From positions 1 through 7,251 of the forward strand of contig CAXMSE010000008.1 in assembly GCA_964196195.1 (NCBI GenBank): a stretch of DNA of 7,251 nt. The letters are read 5' to 3'. Both the position numbers and the translations under genes were made by a program. Below, piece after piece: positions 1 to 5,127 of the stretch. The stretch's first letter is position 1. Every line of letters begins with the position of its first letter. The notes under the pieces were generated by a model. It saw only the letters and a program-made list of their open reading frames with translations, made no database searches and had not been told where the DNA came from. Source of the DNA: OFTM10 sp964196195. GTDB taxonomy: Bacteria > Actinomycetota > Acidimicrobiia > Acidimicrobiales > Aldehydirespiratoraceae.

Positions 1-1116
1 AACCAGGACGGCGGCACGAGAAACCGGGGGCCCGCTCACCCCACCTTCGGATACCTCGATATCGCCCCAGTCGATCGCGATCCTCATCCCGGAGCCATCC
101 AGCCGGCGGTTGGTGGCCTCGGCCGCGGCTGTGGCCTGATCGGCAGTGTCGAACACCACATACGTGGCAGTGCCCGCGGGGTGAATCGGCCCACCATTTG
201 TCTCCCGTACTGCCGCTCGGAGGGCCGCCTCCGAACGGCTCAGCCGGTATTCGCGTTCGGCCGCCGGGAGCCGAGCCAATTCCAACGGCCCGCCGGGGTC
301 GGCCACCAGCACAGCCCGCTTCTGGATGGACCGCGGTGCCGGAAGCAGGAGTGACTTCTCCTGTCTCAGGATCTTCTCCTCGAGACCCTGAAGCTCCGGC
401 GTGGGGTCGACACCGAGCTCATCGAGCAGCACCGACCGCATCTGTCCATAGGAACGCAGGGCTTCTCGCTGACGACCCGCCCGGTACAGCGCAAGCATGT
501 GCTGGGCCCGGAAACGCTCTCGATAAGGATGCTCAGCGAGGAGGCCCTCGATCTCTCCGATGAGATCGGAATGACGGCCCGATTCGAGGTCGGCATCGAT
601 ACGGGCCTGCTGGGCGCCGACCCGCAACTCGATGAGCCTCGCGGTCTCGGCGTCGAGAAGACCGTGGGCCTCGATGTCTGCGTAGGGGTGGCCGCGCCAG
701 AGCGCCAAGGCTTCACGAAGCACTTCCGAGCAATCCGCGGGAGGGAGATCGCCGGCCGACTGGACGAGATCCTCGAACCGCAGCGCATCGACCGCGGCGC
801 GGTCGACCACAAGTGACCACGCCGATCCGTCCTTGACGATCACATCGCCGACGACTGAGCGAAGGGTGGACACGTAGGTCTGGATACGTCGCCGAACGCG
901 GCCCGAGGAATCCTCGCTGTACACCGCCTCGGCGAGCTGATCGGCAGTGAGAGGTCTGCCGATATTGGCAACCAGTACAGCAAGAACCGCTCTCTGCTTG
1001 GGCCCCCCAATGTTCAAAGATGAGGTGCCGTCAACGACCCTCACGGGTCCCAGAATGTTGAACCGCACGGCAGTTTCAATGATACACACGCCGTCTGGCT
1101 GCTCGGTAAGTGACAT
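1..1116 (-). CDS. SARP/AfsR-type transcriptional regulator with BTAD and degenerate class III cyclase domain (C-terminus beyond window)
   Basis: I translated this by hand: the frame is open from an ATG at 1116 to the left edge (372 residues, no stop). Residues about 17-105 form an OmpR-like winged helix (FNILGPVRV, then GPKQRAVLAVL and RIQTYVSTLR). Residues about 108-255 form a bacterial transcriptional activation domain (LALWRGHPYAD at 138-147; ALYRAGRQREAL, then LDELGVDPTPELQ). Residues about 268-372 resemble a class III nucleotide cyclase: VLVADPGG aligns with the VLFADIVGST strand, and SGPPVSRAA with the FGPAVNRAA helix. The second metal Asp (in GDG) reads PAG here and the VNRAA Asn is Ser, so catalysis is unlikely. 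Known large relatives continue into an ATPase and TPR region, which may lie outside the window. A TGA at 1120-1122 caps the frame. No clear ribosome site precedes the ATG; GTG at Val17 would give the more typical SARP start. Probable role: DNA-binding activator, target unknown. Confidence 0.92.
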   Translation of the reverse strand, partial: MSLTEQPDGVCIIETAVRFNILGPVRVVDGTSSLNIGGPKQRAVLAVLVANIGRPLTADQLAEAVYSEDSSGRVRRRIQTYVSTLRSVVGDVIVKDGSAWSLVVDRAAVDALRFEDLVQSAGDLPPADCSEVLREALALWRGHPYADIEAHGLLDAETARLIELRVGAQQARIDADLESGRHSDLIGEIEGLLAEHPYRERFRAQHMLALYRAGRQREALRSYGQMRSVLLDELGVDPTPELQGLEEKILRQEKSLLLPAPRSIQKRAVLVADPGGPLELARLPAAEREYRLSRSEAALRAAVRETNGGPIHPAGTATYVVFDTADQATAAAEATNRRLDGSGMRIAIDWGDIEVSEGGVSGPPVSRAAVLV

Positions 1117-1137
1117 AAGTCAACATTCACAGTCAGG

Positions 1138-1158
1138 TGTTCAGACATTGTTCAGACA
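1138..1158. promoter_or_regulatory. Tandem 10-bp direct repeats (11-bp period), candidate SARP binding site
   Basis: TGTTCAGACA occurs at 1138-1147 and again, identically, at 1149-1158, separated by one base. The 11-bp period puts both copies on the same DNA face. SARP regulators such as DnrI, ActII-ORF4 and AfsR are known to bind short direct repeats at about this period. The repeats lie in the 107-bp gap between the divergent SARP gene and the PanB-like gene, so they could serve autoregulation, activation of the neighbour, or both. On the minus strand a weak -10-like TGTGAAT (1131-1125) follows 6 bases after the repeats and about 9 bases before the SARP ATG. On the plus strand TATGAAT (1179-1185) is a weak -10 candidate. 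The repeat is seen directly; its function is inferred. Confidence 0.55.
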
Positions 1159-1223
1159 CCAGCGACTGCTCCAGCCGCTATGAATAACAGCCCAGGCTGA
1201 GACGACATCGTCAAGGGGAGCTG

Positions 1224-2045
1224 ATGCCACGGATACTCGACTACAACGGACAAGACGCCGATCGGACGGCCACCGTCGCTTCGATCGTCGGGCTCAAGGG
1301 GCAGCAGGCCCAGTTCGCCCAGGTCACCGCGTCCACGGAGCAGGAAGCGGCCGCGGCCGAAGCCGCAGGCATCGAGATGGCCGTCTGCATGGCCGAAGCG
1401 GTGCCATCGGTTCGCCTGGGCTCCTCGCGCCTGTTCGTCACCGCAGCGATCGACTTCGGTGGCGCCGTCACCATCGACGAGTTGCTGGGCGCAGCGTTCT
1501 CGGCGTTGGCCCATGGAGCCGACGCAGTCATCACCGCACGGAGGCTCGACTGTGTACGCCTCTTGGCCGCAGAGGACATCCCGGTCATGGGCCACCTCGG
1601 TTTCGTGCCCAAGAAGTCGACCTTGTACGGAGGCGTTCGTGCCGTCGGCAAGACCTCCGAGGAGGCACTCGAGCTCTGGGACCAGTTCCAACAACTCGAG
1701 GACGCGGGGGCGTTCGCGGTTGAGTGCGAACTGATTCCCGCGAACGTCATGACCGAGATCAACAAGCGCACCGGCCTCACCACGATCTCACTCGGTTCGG
1801 GCCCTGATGCCGACGTCATGTTCCTGTTCGGCTCCGATATCTGCGGCGAGGGCCCACGGACGCCGCGTCATGCTCGGGCCTATGGCGATCTCGCAGCCCT
1901 TCACCAACAGGTGGAGCAAGCGAGGGTGGATGCCCTGTCCGCTTTTCGGGCCGACGTGGCGGCGAAGCGCTTCCCCCATGATGCCGAGATGGTGCAAGCC
2001 GATGGAGCTGAACTGGCCCGGTTCGTGGAGTCCCTGGATTCCTGA
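1224..2045 (+). CDS. Diverged PanB-family (ketopantoate hydroxymethyltransferase-like) TIM-barrel protein
   Basis: A 273-residue protein, close to PanB length. The start is ATG at 1224, with a strong ribosome site AAGGGGAG (1213-1220) three bases upstream. The second half aligns with PanB: IPVMGHLGF (119-127; His124 matches E. coli His136), LYGGVRAVGKTSEEA (134-148; PanB has FGGYKVQGR), AVECELIP (165-172; Glu169 at the position of catalytic Glu181), a variant of the GIGAG loop (SLGSG, 189-193), and a C-terminal helix ending in RFPHDAEM. PanB condenses 2-oxoisovalerate with a methylene group from 5,10-methylene-THF to make ketopantoate for CoA. Here the Mg-binding positions look lost: VGDS reads VCMAEA, LLLADLP reads FVTAAID, and KIEG reads ITARR. 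The DGQ motif is also absent. It is therefore either a non-metal member with another substrate or a non-catalytic paralogue; I do not assign panB. It is divergent from the SARP gene and has no visible pantothenate-gene neighbours. Confidence 0.82.
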   Translation: MPRILDYNGQDADRTATVASIVGLKGQQAQFAQVTASTEQEAAAAEAAGIEMAVCMAEAVPSVRLGSSRLFVTAAIDFGGAVTIDELLGAAFSALAHGADAVITARRLDCVRLLAAEDIPVMGHLGFVPKKSTLYGGVRAVGKTSEEALELWDQFQQLEDAGAFAVECELIPANVMTEINKRTGLTTISLGSGPDADVMFLFGSDICGEGPRTPRHARAYGDLAALHQQVEQARVDALSAFRADVAAKRFPHDAEMVQADGAELARFVESLDS

Positions 2046-2060
2046 TCAGCACGCCGTGGC

Positions 2061-2114
2061 GCCCGGAACCGTGTGGTTCCCGGGCCAGCGCCGGCCCAAC
2101 GCCGAAGCGCTGGC
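2061..2114 (+). terminator. Overlapping hairpins after the PanB-like gene, possible terminator/attenuation structure
   Basis: Sixteen bases after the stop codon, GCCCGGAACC (2061-2070) pairs with GGTTCC-C-GGGC (2075-2085) around a GTGT loop, with one bulged C. A second inverted repeat, GCCAGCGC (2084-2091) with GCGCTGGC (2107-2114), shares bases 2084-2085 with the first, so the two stems abut or compete. No T-run follows, so this is not a classical intrinsic terminator; U-poor hairpin terminators are common in GC-rich actinobacteria. The convergent regulator gene ends about 120 bases further on. Confidence 0.4.
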
Positions 2115-2235
2115 GCCGAGCACTGGGGTTCCGGTTTGGGCCGCCGCCCTGTGTCGTTGATGTATATGTGTCCGGCACGCCGCGATAGTCGCGAAATTCC
2201 TTTGTTCGCCTTCGGTTCGTGGGCCTTCGTCAGAG
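2115..2235. other. Convergent intergenic spacer
   Basis: About 120 bases between the hairpins after the PanB-like gene and the stop of the minus-strand regulator. It holds a small perfect hairpin (CGCGA at 2181-2185, TCGCG at 2189-2193, loop TAG), followed on the plus strand by a mildly A/T-rich stretch, and the 11-bp sequence listed separately at 2165-2175. I see no coding potential or RNA gene. Confidence 0.5.
2165..2175 (-). repeat. 11-bp inverted copy of the sequence upstream of the LuxR-like gene
   Basis: TATGTGTCCGG here is the exact reverse complement of CCGGACACATA at 3010-3020. The two copies therefore flank the LuxR-like gene in inverted orientation. The right copy contains one arm of the palindrome at 3001-3016; this left copy carries the TGTCCGG half-site alone. 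A chance match of this length within about 850 bases is not very unlikely, so the meaning is open. The copies are too short to call mobile-element ends. Confidence 0.4.
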
Positions 2236-2964
2236 CTAGGAGTCCATCGTTTGGCCTGGAAGGTCGATGAGGCCGTATCGCGTGGCTTGGACCATGCCCG
2301 AGGTCTGATTCGGGGTCCTTAGGGTGTCCCAAAGGCGGCGCAGATGACGGCGGGCGTGTCGTTCGGAGCATCCGGCGATGAGAGAGGCCTCCTTAAGGGT
2401 GTGGCCGGTCGCCAGGAGCTGCAGTAGTTGGCGTTGGGTGGTGGTGATCGGCTCCATGTCGGGCGGGTTCTGGAGTCGCTCGGCGATGCGAGGTGCCACG
2501 CACGAAGGAATCACAGCAAATCCGTGATGCACCGCGGCGATAATCGCGCCCAATTCTGTGGCCGTAGTAGTCGGCGTGACCAGAGCCGCGGCGCCAGATT
2601 CGAGCGCTTGGTTCTGGTTGTCCTCCACGGCGACAGTGCTGATCACTATGCAGCGGGGAACCCTGTGTCGATATTCACCGACGAGGACGATGTTGACTGC
2701 ATCGGCTCGGCCAAGGACCGTGGAAACTCCGATCTCCAATGATTCGTCGATGTCGTGGAGCCTCCAACGGAGCTGCTTGTCTTGGGCCGCGCCCGAGGAC
2801 AGCATCACCTGTATCGGCAGAGATTCGGGCGCAGTTGGGGGTTCGATCACGGCTCCTCTGGTGTAATTCGTCCGGCGCTGCCCCTCTCGTGGCAGGCCTT
2901 CACCCGTATGTGTCACCAACCGAGCCGTCGTCGCGAATTCGGGTCCCGCCTCGAACGTCAACAC
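2236..2964 (-). CDS. LuxR/NarL-type regulator with receiver-like domain lacking the phosphoacceptor
   Basis: 242 residues from a GTG at 2964 to TAG at 2236-2238. Residues about 172-235 are a LuxR-type HTH: TTTQRQLLQLLATGHTLKEA, then GCSERHARRHLRRL in the recognition-helix region, matching the family pattern (GxSNKEIA, then ISxxTVKxHL). Residues about 50-160 have the alternating pattern of a CheY-like receiver (strands IQVMLS, NIVLVG, RCIVIST and AALVTP, then ELGAIIAAVHHG). The strand that normally ends in the phosphorylated Asp reads IVLVGEY, and the conserved Lys after strand 5 is Thr, so it is probably an atypical receiver independent of phosphorylation. No histidine kinase gene adjoins it. 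The start is uncertain: an in-frame GTG at 2850 has AGAGGAG two bases before it and would remove 38 residues of non-receiver sequence. It is divergent from the crystallin-like gene across a palindrome that it might bind. Confidence 0.8.
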   Translation of the reverse strand: MLTFEAGPEFATTARLVTHTGEGLPREGQRRTNYTRGAVIEPPTAPESLPIQVMLSSGAAQDKQLRWRLHDIDESLEIGVSTVLGRADAVNIVLVGEYRHRVPRCIVISTVAVEDNQNQALESGAAALVTPTTTATELGAIIAAVHHGFAVIPSCVAPRIAERLQNPPDMEPITTTQRQLLQLLATGHTLKEASLIAGCSERHARRHLRRLWDTLRTPNQTSGMVQATRYGLIDLPGQTMDS

Positions 2965-3000
2965 TTCGCCGGATCTTTCTTCGCTCTCCGCCGCGACTGT

Positions 3001-3016
3001 TGTCCGGTTCCGGACA
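3001..3016. promoter_or_regulatory. Perfect 7-2-7 palindrome between divergent genes, operator candidate
   Basis: TGTCCGG (3001-3007), TT, then CCGGACA (3010-3016): a perfect inverted repeat with a 2-base spacer, suiting a dimeric HTH protein. It lies 36 bases before the GTG of the LuxR-like gene and 53 bases before the crystallin-like ATG, so it could govern either or both. No convincing -35/-10 pair is visible around it. The adjacent LuxR-like protein is the natural candidate binder, by inference. Confidence 0.5.
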
Positions 3017-3020
3017 CATA
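3010..3020 (+). repeat. Right copy of 11-bp inverted pair flanking the LuxR-like gene
   Basis: CCGGACACATA overlaps the right arm of the 3001-3016 palindrome and is repeated exactly, in inverted orientation, at 2165-2175 beyond the other end of the regulator gene. Confidence 0.4.
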
Positions 3021-3058
3021 GGAGCGAACGGCGTTGTCACTGGGGCAGCCCGCAACTT

Positions 3059-3064
3059 GAGGAG
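3059..3064 (+). promoter_or_regulatory. Ribosome binding site deciding the crystallin-like gene start
   Basis: GAGGAG precedes a run of possible starts: GTG 3064, ATG 3067, ATG 3070 and ATG 3079. Spacing favours ATG 3070 (5 bases). GTG 3064 overlaps the site itself and ATG 3067 is only 2 bases away. Confidence 0.65.
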
Positions 3065-3069
3065 TGATG

Positions 3070-3627
3070 ATGAAAACAATGTCTGGGGGGAGACAATGGG
3101 TTTACCTGGTTGTGTTCTTCATCGGGGCGGTGCTCGCCGCGTCGGCTTCGAGTGCGTCGGCAACGGGAACTGTTGGTGAAGTTGCTCGCGGCGGATCTGA
3201 CGGCGACAGCTCAGCGTCATACGACGGTCGACAGATCGACCTGAAGAGGAGCTGGGAAGGGGCCGGCCTCGAGGCGTTCGTTGCGAAGCTGACTTCGTCC
3301 GCTTCGGCTCTCACCCTGTCGCCGACCAGCGGCTCTCAAAGCGCGGCGGGTTCGTCGTGTTCTTCCTACGTCAAGCTCTACGACGGAACGTCCTACACCG
3401 GCTCCTCGCTGTGGCTGAGCACCCGATGGAGTTGGATCAATCTCTCCACCTATGGGTTCAATCAACGCGCCTCTTCGTTCAAGATCGGAGCCTGCTCGGC
3501 CTACTTCGCCGACTACTCCAACGGTGGAGGAGCCTGGTACCCGACCTGGGCCACCCAGGCCTACGACGTCGCCTCTACGATGGCGTCAGGTTGGAACAAC
3601 GATGTCTCATCGGTCTACATCACGTGA
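3070..3627 (+). CDS. Secreted beta/gamma-crystallin-fold protein (peptidase inhibitor I36-like)
   Basis: 185 residues from ATG 3070. The N-terminus is a Sec signal peptide: MKTMSGGRQW, a hydrophobic stretch at about 11-24, and an Ala-Ser-Ala cleavage site after Ala31. A low-complexity Ser/Ala/Gly linker (about 32-96) follows. Residues 97-185 match the two-Greek-key beta/gamma-crystallin pattern: VKLYDGTSYTGSSLWL (101-116), then NQRASS (131-136), then a second key with AYFADYSNGGGAWYP and NNDVSS (176-181). NNDVSS fits the microbial crystallin calcium motif (N/D)(N/D)xx(S/T)S exactly; NQRASS fits apart from its second position. Cys97 and Cys142 are the only cysteines and could form a disulfide. 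The fold is shared by Streptomyces metalloproteinase inhibitor SMPI (I36) and by calcium-binding crystallins; protease inhibition is not shown here. The stop (TGA 3625-3627) overlaps a GTG at 3624 in the downstream sigma-factor frame. Confidence 0.8.
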   Translation: MKTMSGGRQWVYLVVFFIGAVLAASASSASATGTVGEVARGGSDGDSSASYDGRQIDLKRSWEGAGLEAFVAKLTSSASALTLSPTSGSQSAAGSSCSSYVKLYDGTSYTGSSLWLSTRWSWINLSTYGFNQRASSFKIGACSAYFADYSNGGGAWYPTWATQAYDVASTMASGWNNDVSSVYIT

Positions 3628-3656
3628 CCCCCGAACCGGTCAAAGACTCTGACTGA

Positions 3657-4280
3657 ACCCGAACACCACCGCGGTACGACCGACCCCACCAGGTCGACAC
3701 GTTCAACGAGCTGTACAAAGCGACCTTCACCCGGGTCCTGGCCTACTGCCGACGTCGCTGCCACAACCGCTCCGACGCCGACGAAGCGGTTGCGGAGACC
3801 TACCTGGTGGCCTGGCAGAAGCTCGATCAAGCCCGAGCCGCTGATTCCACCATCGCCTGGTTGTACGGAGTCGCCTATCGGGTGCTATCCAACCAGAGAC
3901 GCAGCTCCAGCCGCGGCGAGCGGTTACGAGCGAGGCTGCGTGATCAGCCGAGTCCAGACATCAGAACCGACCCTGCCGATGTGGTTGCCGTCGACTCTGA
4001 GGTGGCCTCGGCCTTCGCGGCTCTGAACCAGCTCTCCAACCGAGACCGCGAGCTGATCCGGCTCGCCGCGTTCGAGGAGCTCGGCTACTCCGAGATCGCA
4101 ACGGTGACCGGAATGAGGGTCGGCGCCGTGCGTTCCGGCCTCTATCGCGCTCGGAAACGGCTCGAGGAAGCCACAAATCACGCAACCGATCGCGACTATT
4201 CCCTCGGAGCAGACACAAACAGGGAAAGCGGCGAGAACCCCAACCCCGACGAACATTCCGAGGGAGGTGACATGCGATGA
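3657..4280 (+). CDS. ECF-type RNA polymerase sigma factor, start codon unresolved
   Basis: The frame opens after a TGA at 3654-3656 and ends at TGA 4278-4280. Sigma region 2 begins at about 3699 (TFNELYKATFTRVLAYCRRR), runs through DADEAVAETYLVAW (about 3774-3815) and ends with the promoter-melting part, STIAWLYGVAYRVLSNQRR (about 3846-3902). Region 4 is at about 4014-4166, with the HTH GYSEIATVTGMRVGAVRSGL and then YRARKRLEE. It directs core polymerase to specific promoters. An acidic, Asn/Glu-rich tail follows (about 4180-4277). There is no ATG, GTG or TTG in frame between 3657 and 3806. GTG 3807 would delete half of region 2 and is implausible. Candidates are CTG 3711, GTC 3693 (non-standard), or GTG 3624, which overlaps the upstream stop but is cut off by TGA 3654. 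So either the start is unusual or the gene carries a nonsense mutation or sequence error. From 3699 it gives 193 residues, a normal ECF length. Confidence 0.85.
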   Translation, partial: TRTPPRYDRPHQVDTFNELYKATFTRVLAYCRRRCHNRSDADEAVAETYLVAWQKLDQARAADSTIAWLYGVAYRVLSNQRRSSSRGERLRARLRDQPSPDIRTDPADVVAVDSEVASAFAALNQLSNRDRELIRLAAFEELGYSEIATVTGMRVGAVRSGLYRARKRLEEATNHATDRDYSLGADTNRESGENPNPDEHSEGGDMR

Positions 4281-5002
4281 CCAACCGCGACGTATTCGAT
4301 CTGCTCCGGGCCGGCGACCCCGCCGTTTCCAGCACACTCCCAGATGCCGACTCCTCACTGGCGCGGTCCATCCGGGCGACCGTTATGGCCAACACCCAAG
4401 CGGTCCCGGCGAGCAGCACCCGACACAGGACCACCGCCATCGCCATCGCCGTCATCATCGTCGTGCTCGCCACCGCAGCCGCGTGGGTGCTGAGCAACCG
4501 CGACGTCACCGATCCCGAGGGGATCCTCTGCTACGACGCACCCACGCTCGATGCAAGCGCAATCGTCGCCTTCCGCGACGGCGAAGCCACGACCGACGCA
4601 TGTACCTCGTTGTGGCTCGACCAGACCCTGCCGATCGACAGTGAGCTCCCCGACAACAGAAACCAACCCCTCGTCGGATGCGTCACCGAAGCGGGATCGC
4701 TCGCGGTCTTCCCCAGCACAGACCAGTCACTCTGCGCCGAGCTCGGCCTCGCCGAACCCACCGACACCACCCGCCCCGACCCTCTGGTTGAACTGAGGCG
4801 GCAGCTCGCCGCATCGATCAATCCCGAAACCTGTGTCACGATCCAGCAGGCCCAACAGATAGCGCGGGAGGGACTCGGCGACCTCGGTCTCGAGGACTGG
4901 ACCGTCCAGGCCCAGCCGGAACGCTCCGACCGCCCCTGCGCCTCCATCTCGATCGACATCTCGAGCAACACAATCGTGATCGTCCCCGTCCCGAAACCCT
5001 GA
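4277..5002 (+). CDS. Single-pass membrane protein, putative anti-sigma factor with six-cysteine ectodomain
   Basis: 241 residues. The ATG at 4277 overlaps the sigma stop (ATGA), so the two are probably translationally coupled. Residues 1-51 are cytoplasmic (MTNRDVFDLLRAGDPAV near the start), one hydrophobic helix lies at about 52-72 (AIAIAVIIVVLATAAAW), and residues 73-241 are predicted to be outside the membrane. The ectodomain has six cysteines (85, 109, 135, 153, 186, 221), suitable for three disulfides; none lies in the cytoplasmic part or helix. The gene position and topology suit a membrane anti-sigma factor that holds the sigma factor through its N-terminal segment. I see no zinc anti-sigma HxxxCxxC motif, and the cytoplasmic part is short. 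I recognise no named family for the ectodomain. It could instead be a membrane protein of unrelated function co-transcribed with the sigma gene. Confidence 0.68.
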   Translation: MTNRDVFDLLRAGDPAVSSTLPDADSSLARSIRATVMANTQAVPASSTRHRTTAIAIAVIIVVLATAAAWVLSNRDVTDPEGILCYDAPTLDASAIVAFRDGEATTDACTSLWLDQTLPIDSELPDNRNQPLVGCVTEAGSLAVFPSTDQSLCAELGLAEPTDTTRPDPLVELRRQLAASINPETCVTIQQAQQIAREGLGDLGLEDWTVQAQPERSDRPCASISIDISSNTIVIVPVPKP

Positions 5003-5029
5003 CCCGGTGCTCGCCTCTCGGTCTGGGCT

Positions 5030-5043
5030 CGGCCTGCGGGCCG
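5030..5043 (+). terminator. Small GC hairpin after the sigma/anti-sigma pair
   Basis: CGGCC (5030-5034) pairs with GGCCG (5039-5043) around TGCG, 28 bases after the stop codon and with no T-run. It is a weak terminator candidate and could be chance in GC-rich DNA. The rest of the 125-base gap before the PPDK-like gene shows no convincing promoter. Confidence 0.25.
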
Positions 5044-5110
5044 TCGGCGGTCGACCGTGGCACACTGTCGGAGCCTGGCCTTGGTCCCTGATCGCGGTCG
5101 ATTCGTATGA

Positions 5111-5117
5111 GGGGAGG
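5111..5117 (+). promoter_or_regulatory. Ribosome binding site of the PPDK-like gene
   Basis: GGGGAGG lies 10 bases before GTG 5128. It overlaps the in-frame ATG at 5107, which has no ribosome site of its own, so GTG 5128 is preferred. The spacing is at the long end of normal. Confidence 0.6.
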
Positions 5118-5127
5118 CCAACCGCAC

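Noticed and set aside
198..816. Plus-strand open frames opposite the SARP gene, and a 148-codon minus-strand frame at 366-812
   Set aside because: The real SARP frame is on the minus strand, open across the whole 1-1116 stretch with BTAD and winged-helix motifs. The others are out-of-frame shadows.
1152..1819. Two overlapping minus-strand open frames opposite the PanB-like gene
   Set aside because: The plus strand here carries clear PanB-family motifs with a good ribosome site; the antisense translations show no family features.
2165..3020. The 11-bp inverted pair as terminal repeats of a mobile element
   Set aside because: There is no transposase between the copies, no target-site duplication is visible, and the repeats are too short; the enclosed gene is a regulator.
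2739..3179. Plus-strand 146-codon frame spanning the LuxR-like gene start and the crystallin-like gene start
   Set aside because: It overlaps two genes with recognisable products and crosses the divergent promoter region; its translation shows no domain.
3807..4280. GTG 3807 as the sigma factor start
   Set aside because: It is the first canonical in-frame start but would remove the first half of sigma region 2, which is plainly encoded upstream in the same frame from about 3699.
5107..5109. ATG 5107 as the PPDK-like gene start
   Set aside because: It is in frame but has no ribosome site, and it overlaps the GGGGAGG that serves GTG 5128; the extra seven residues are not PPDK-like.
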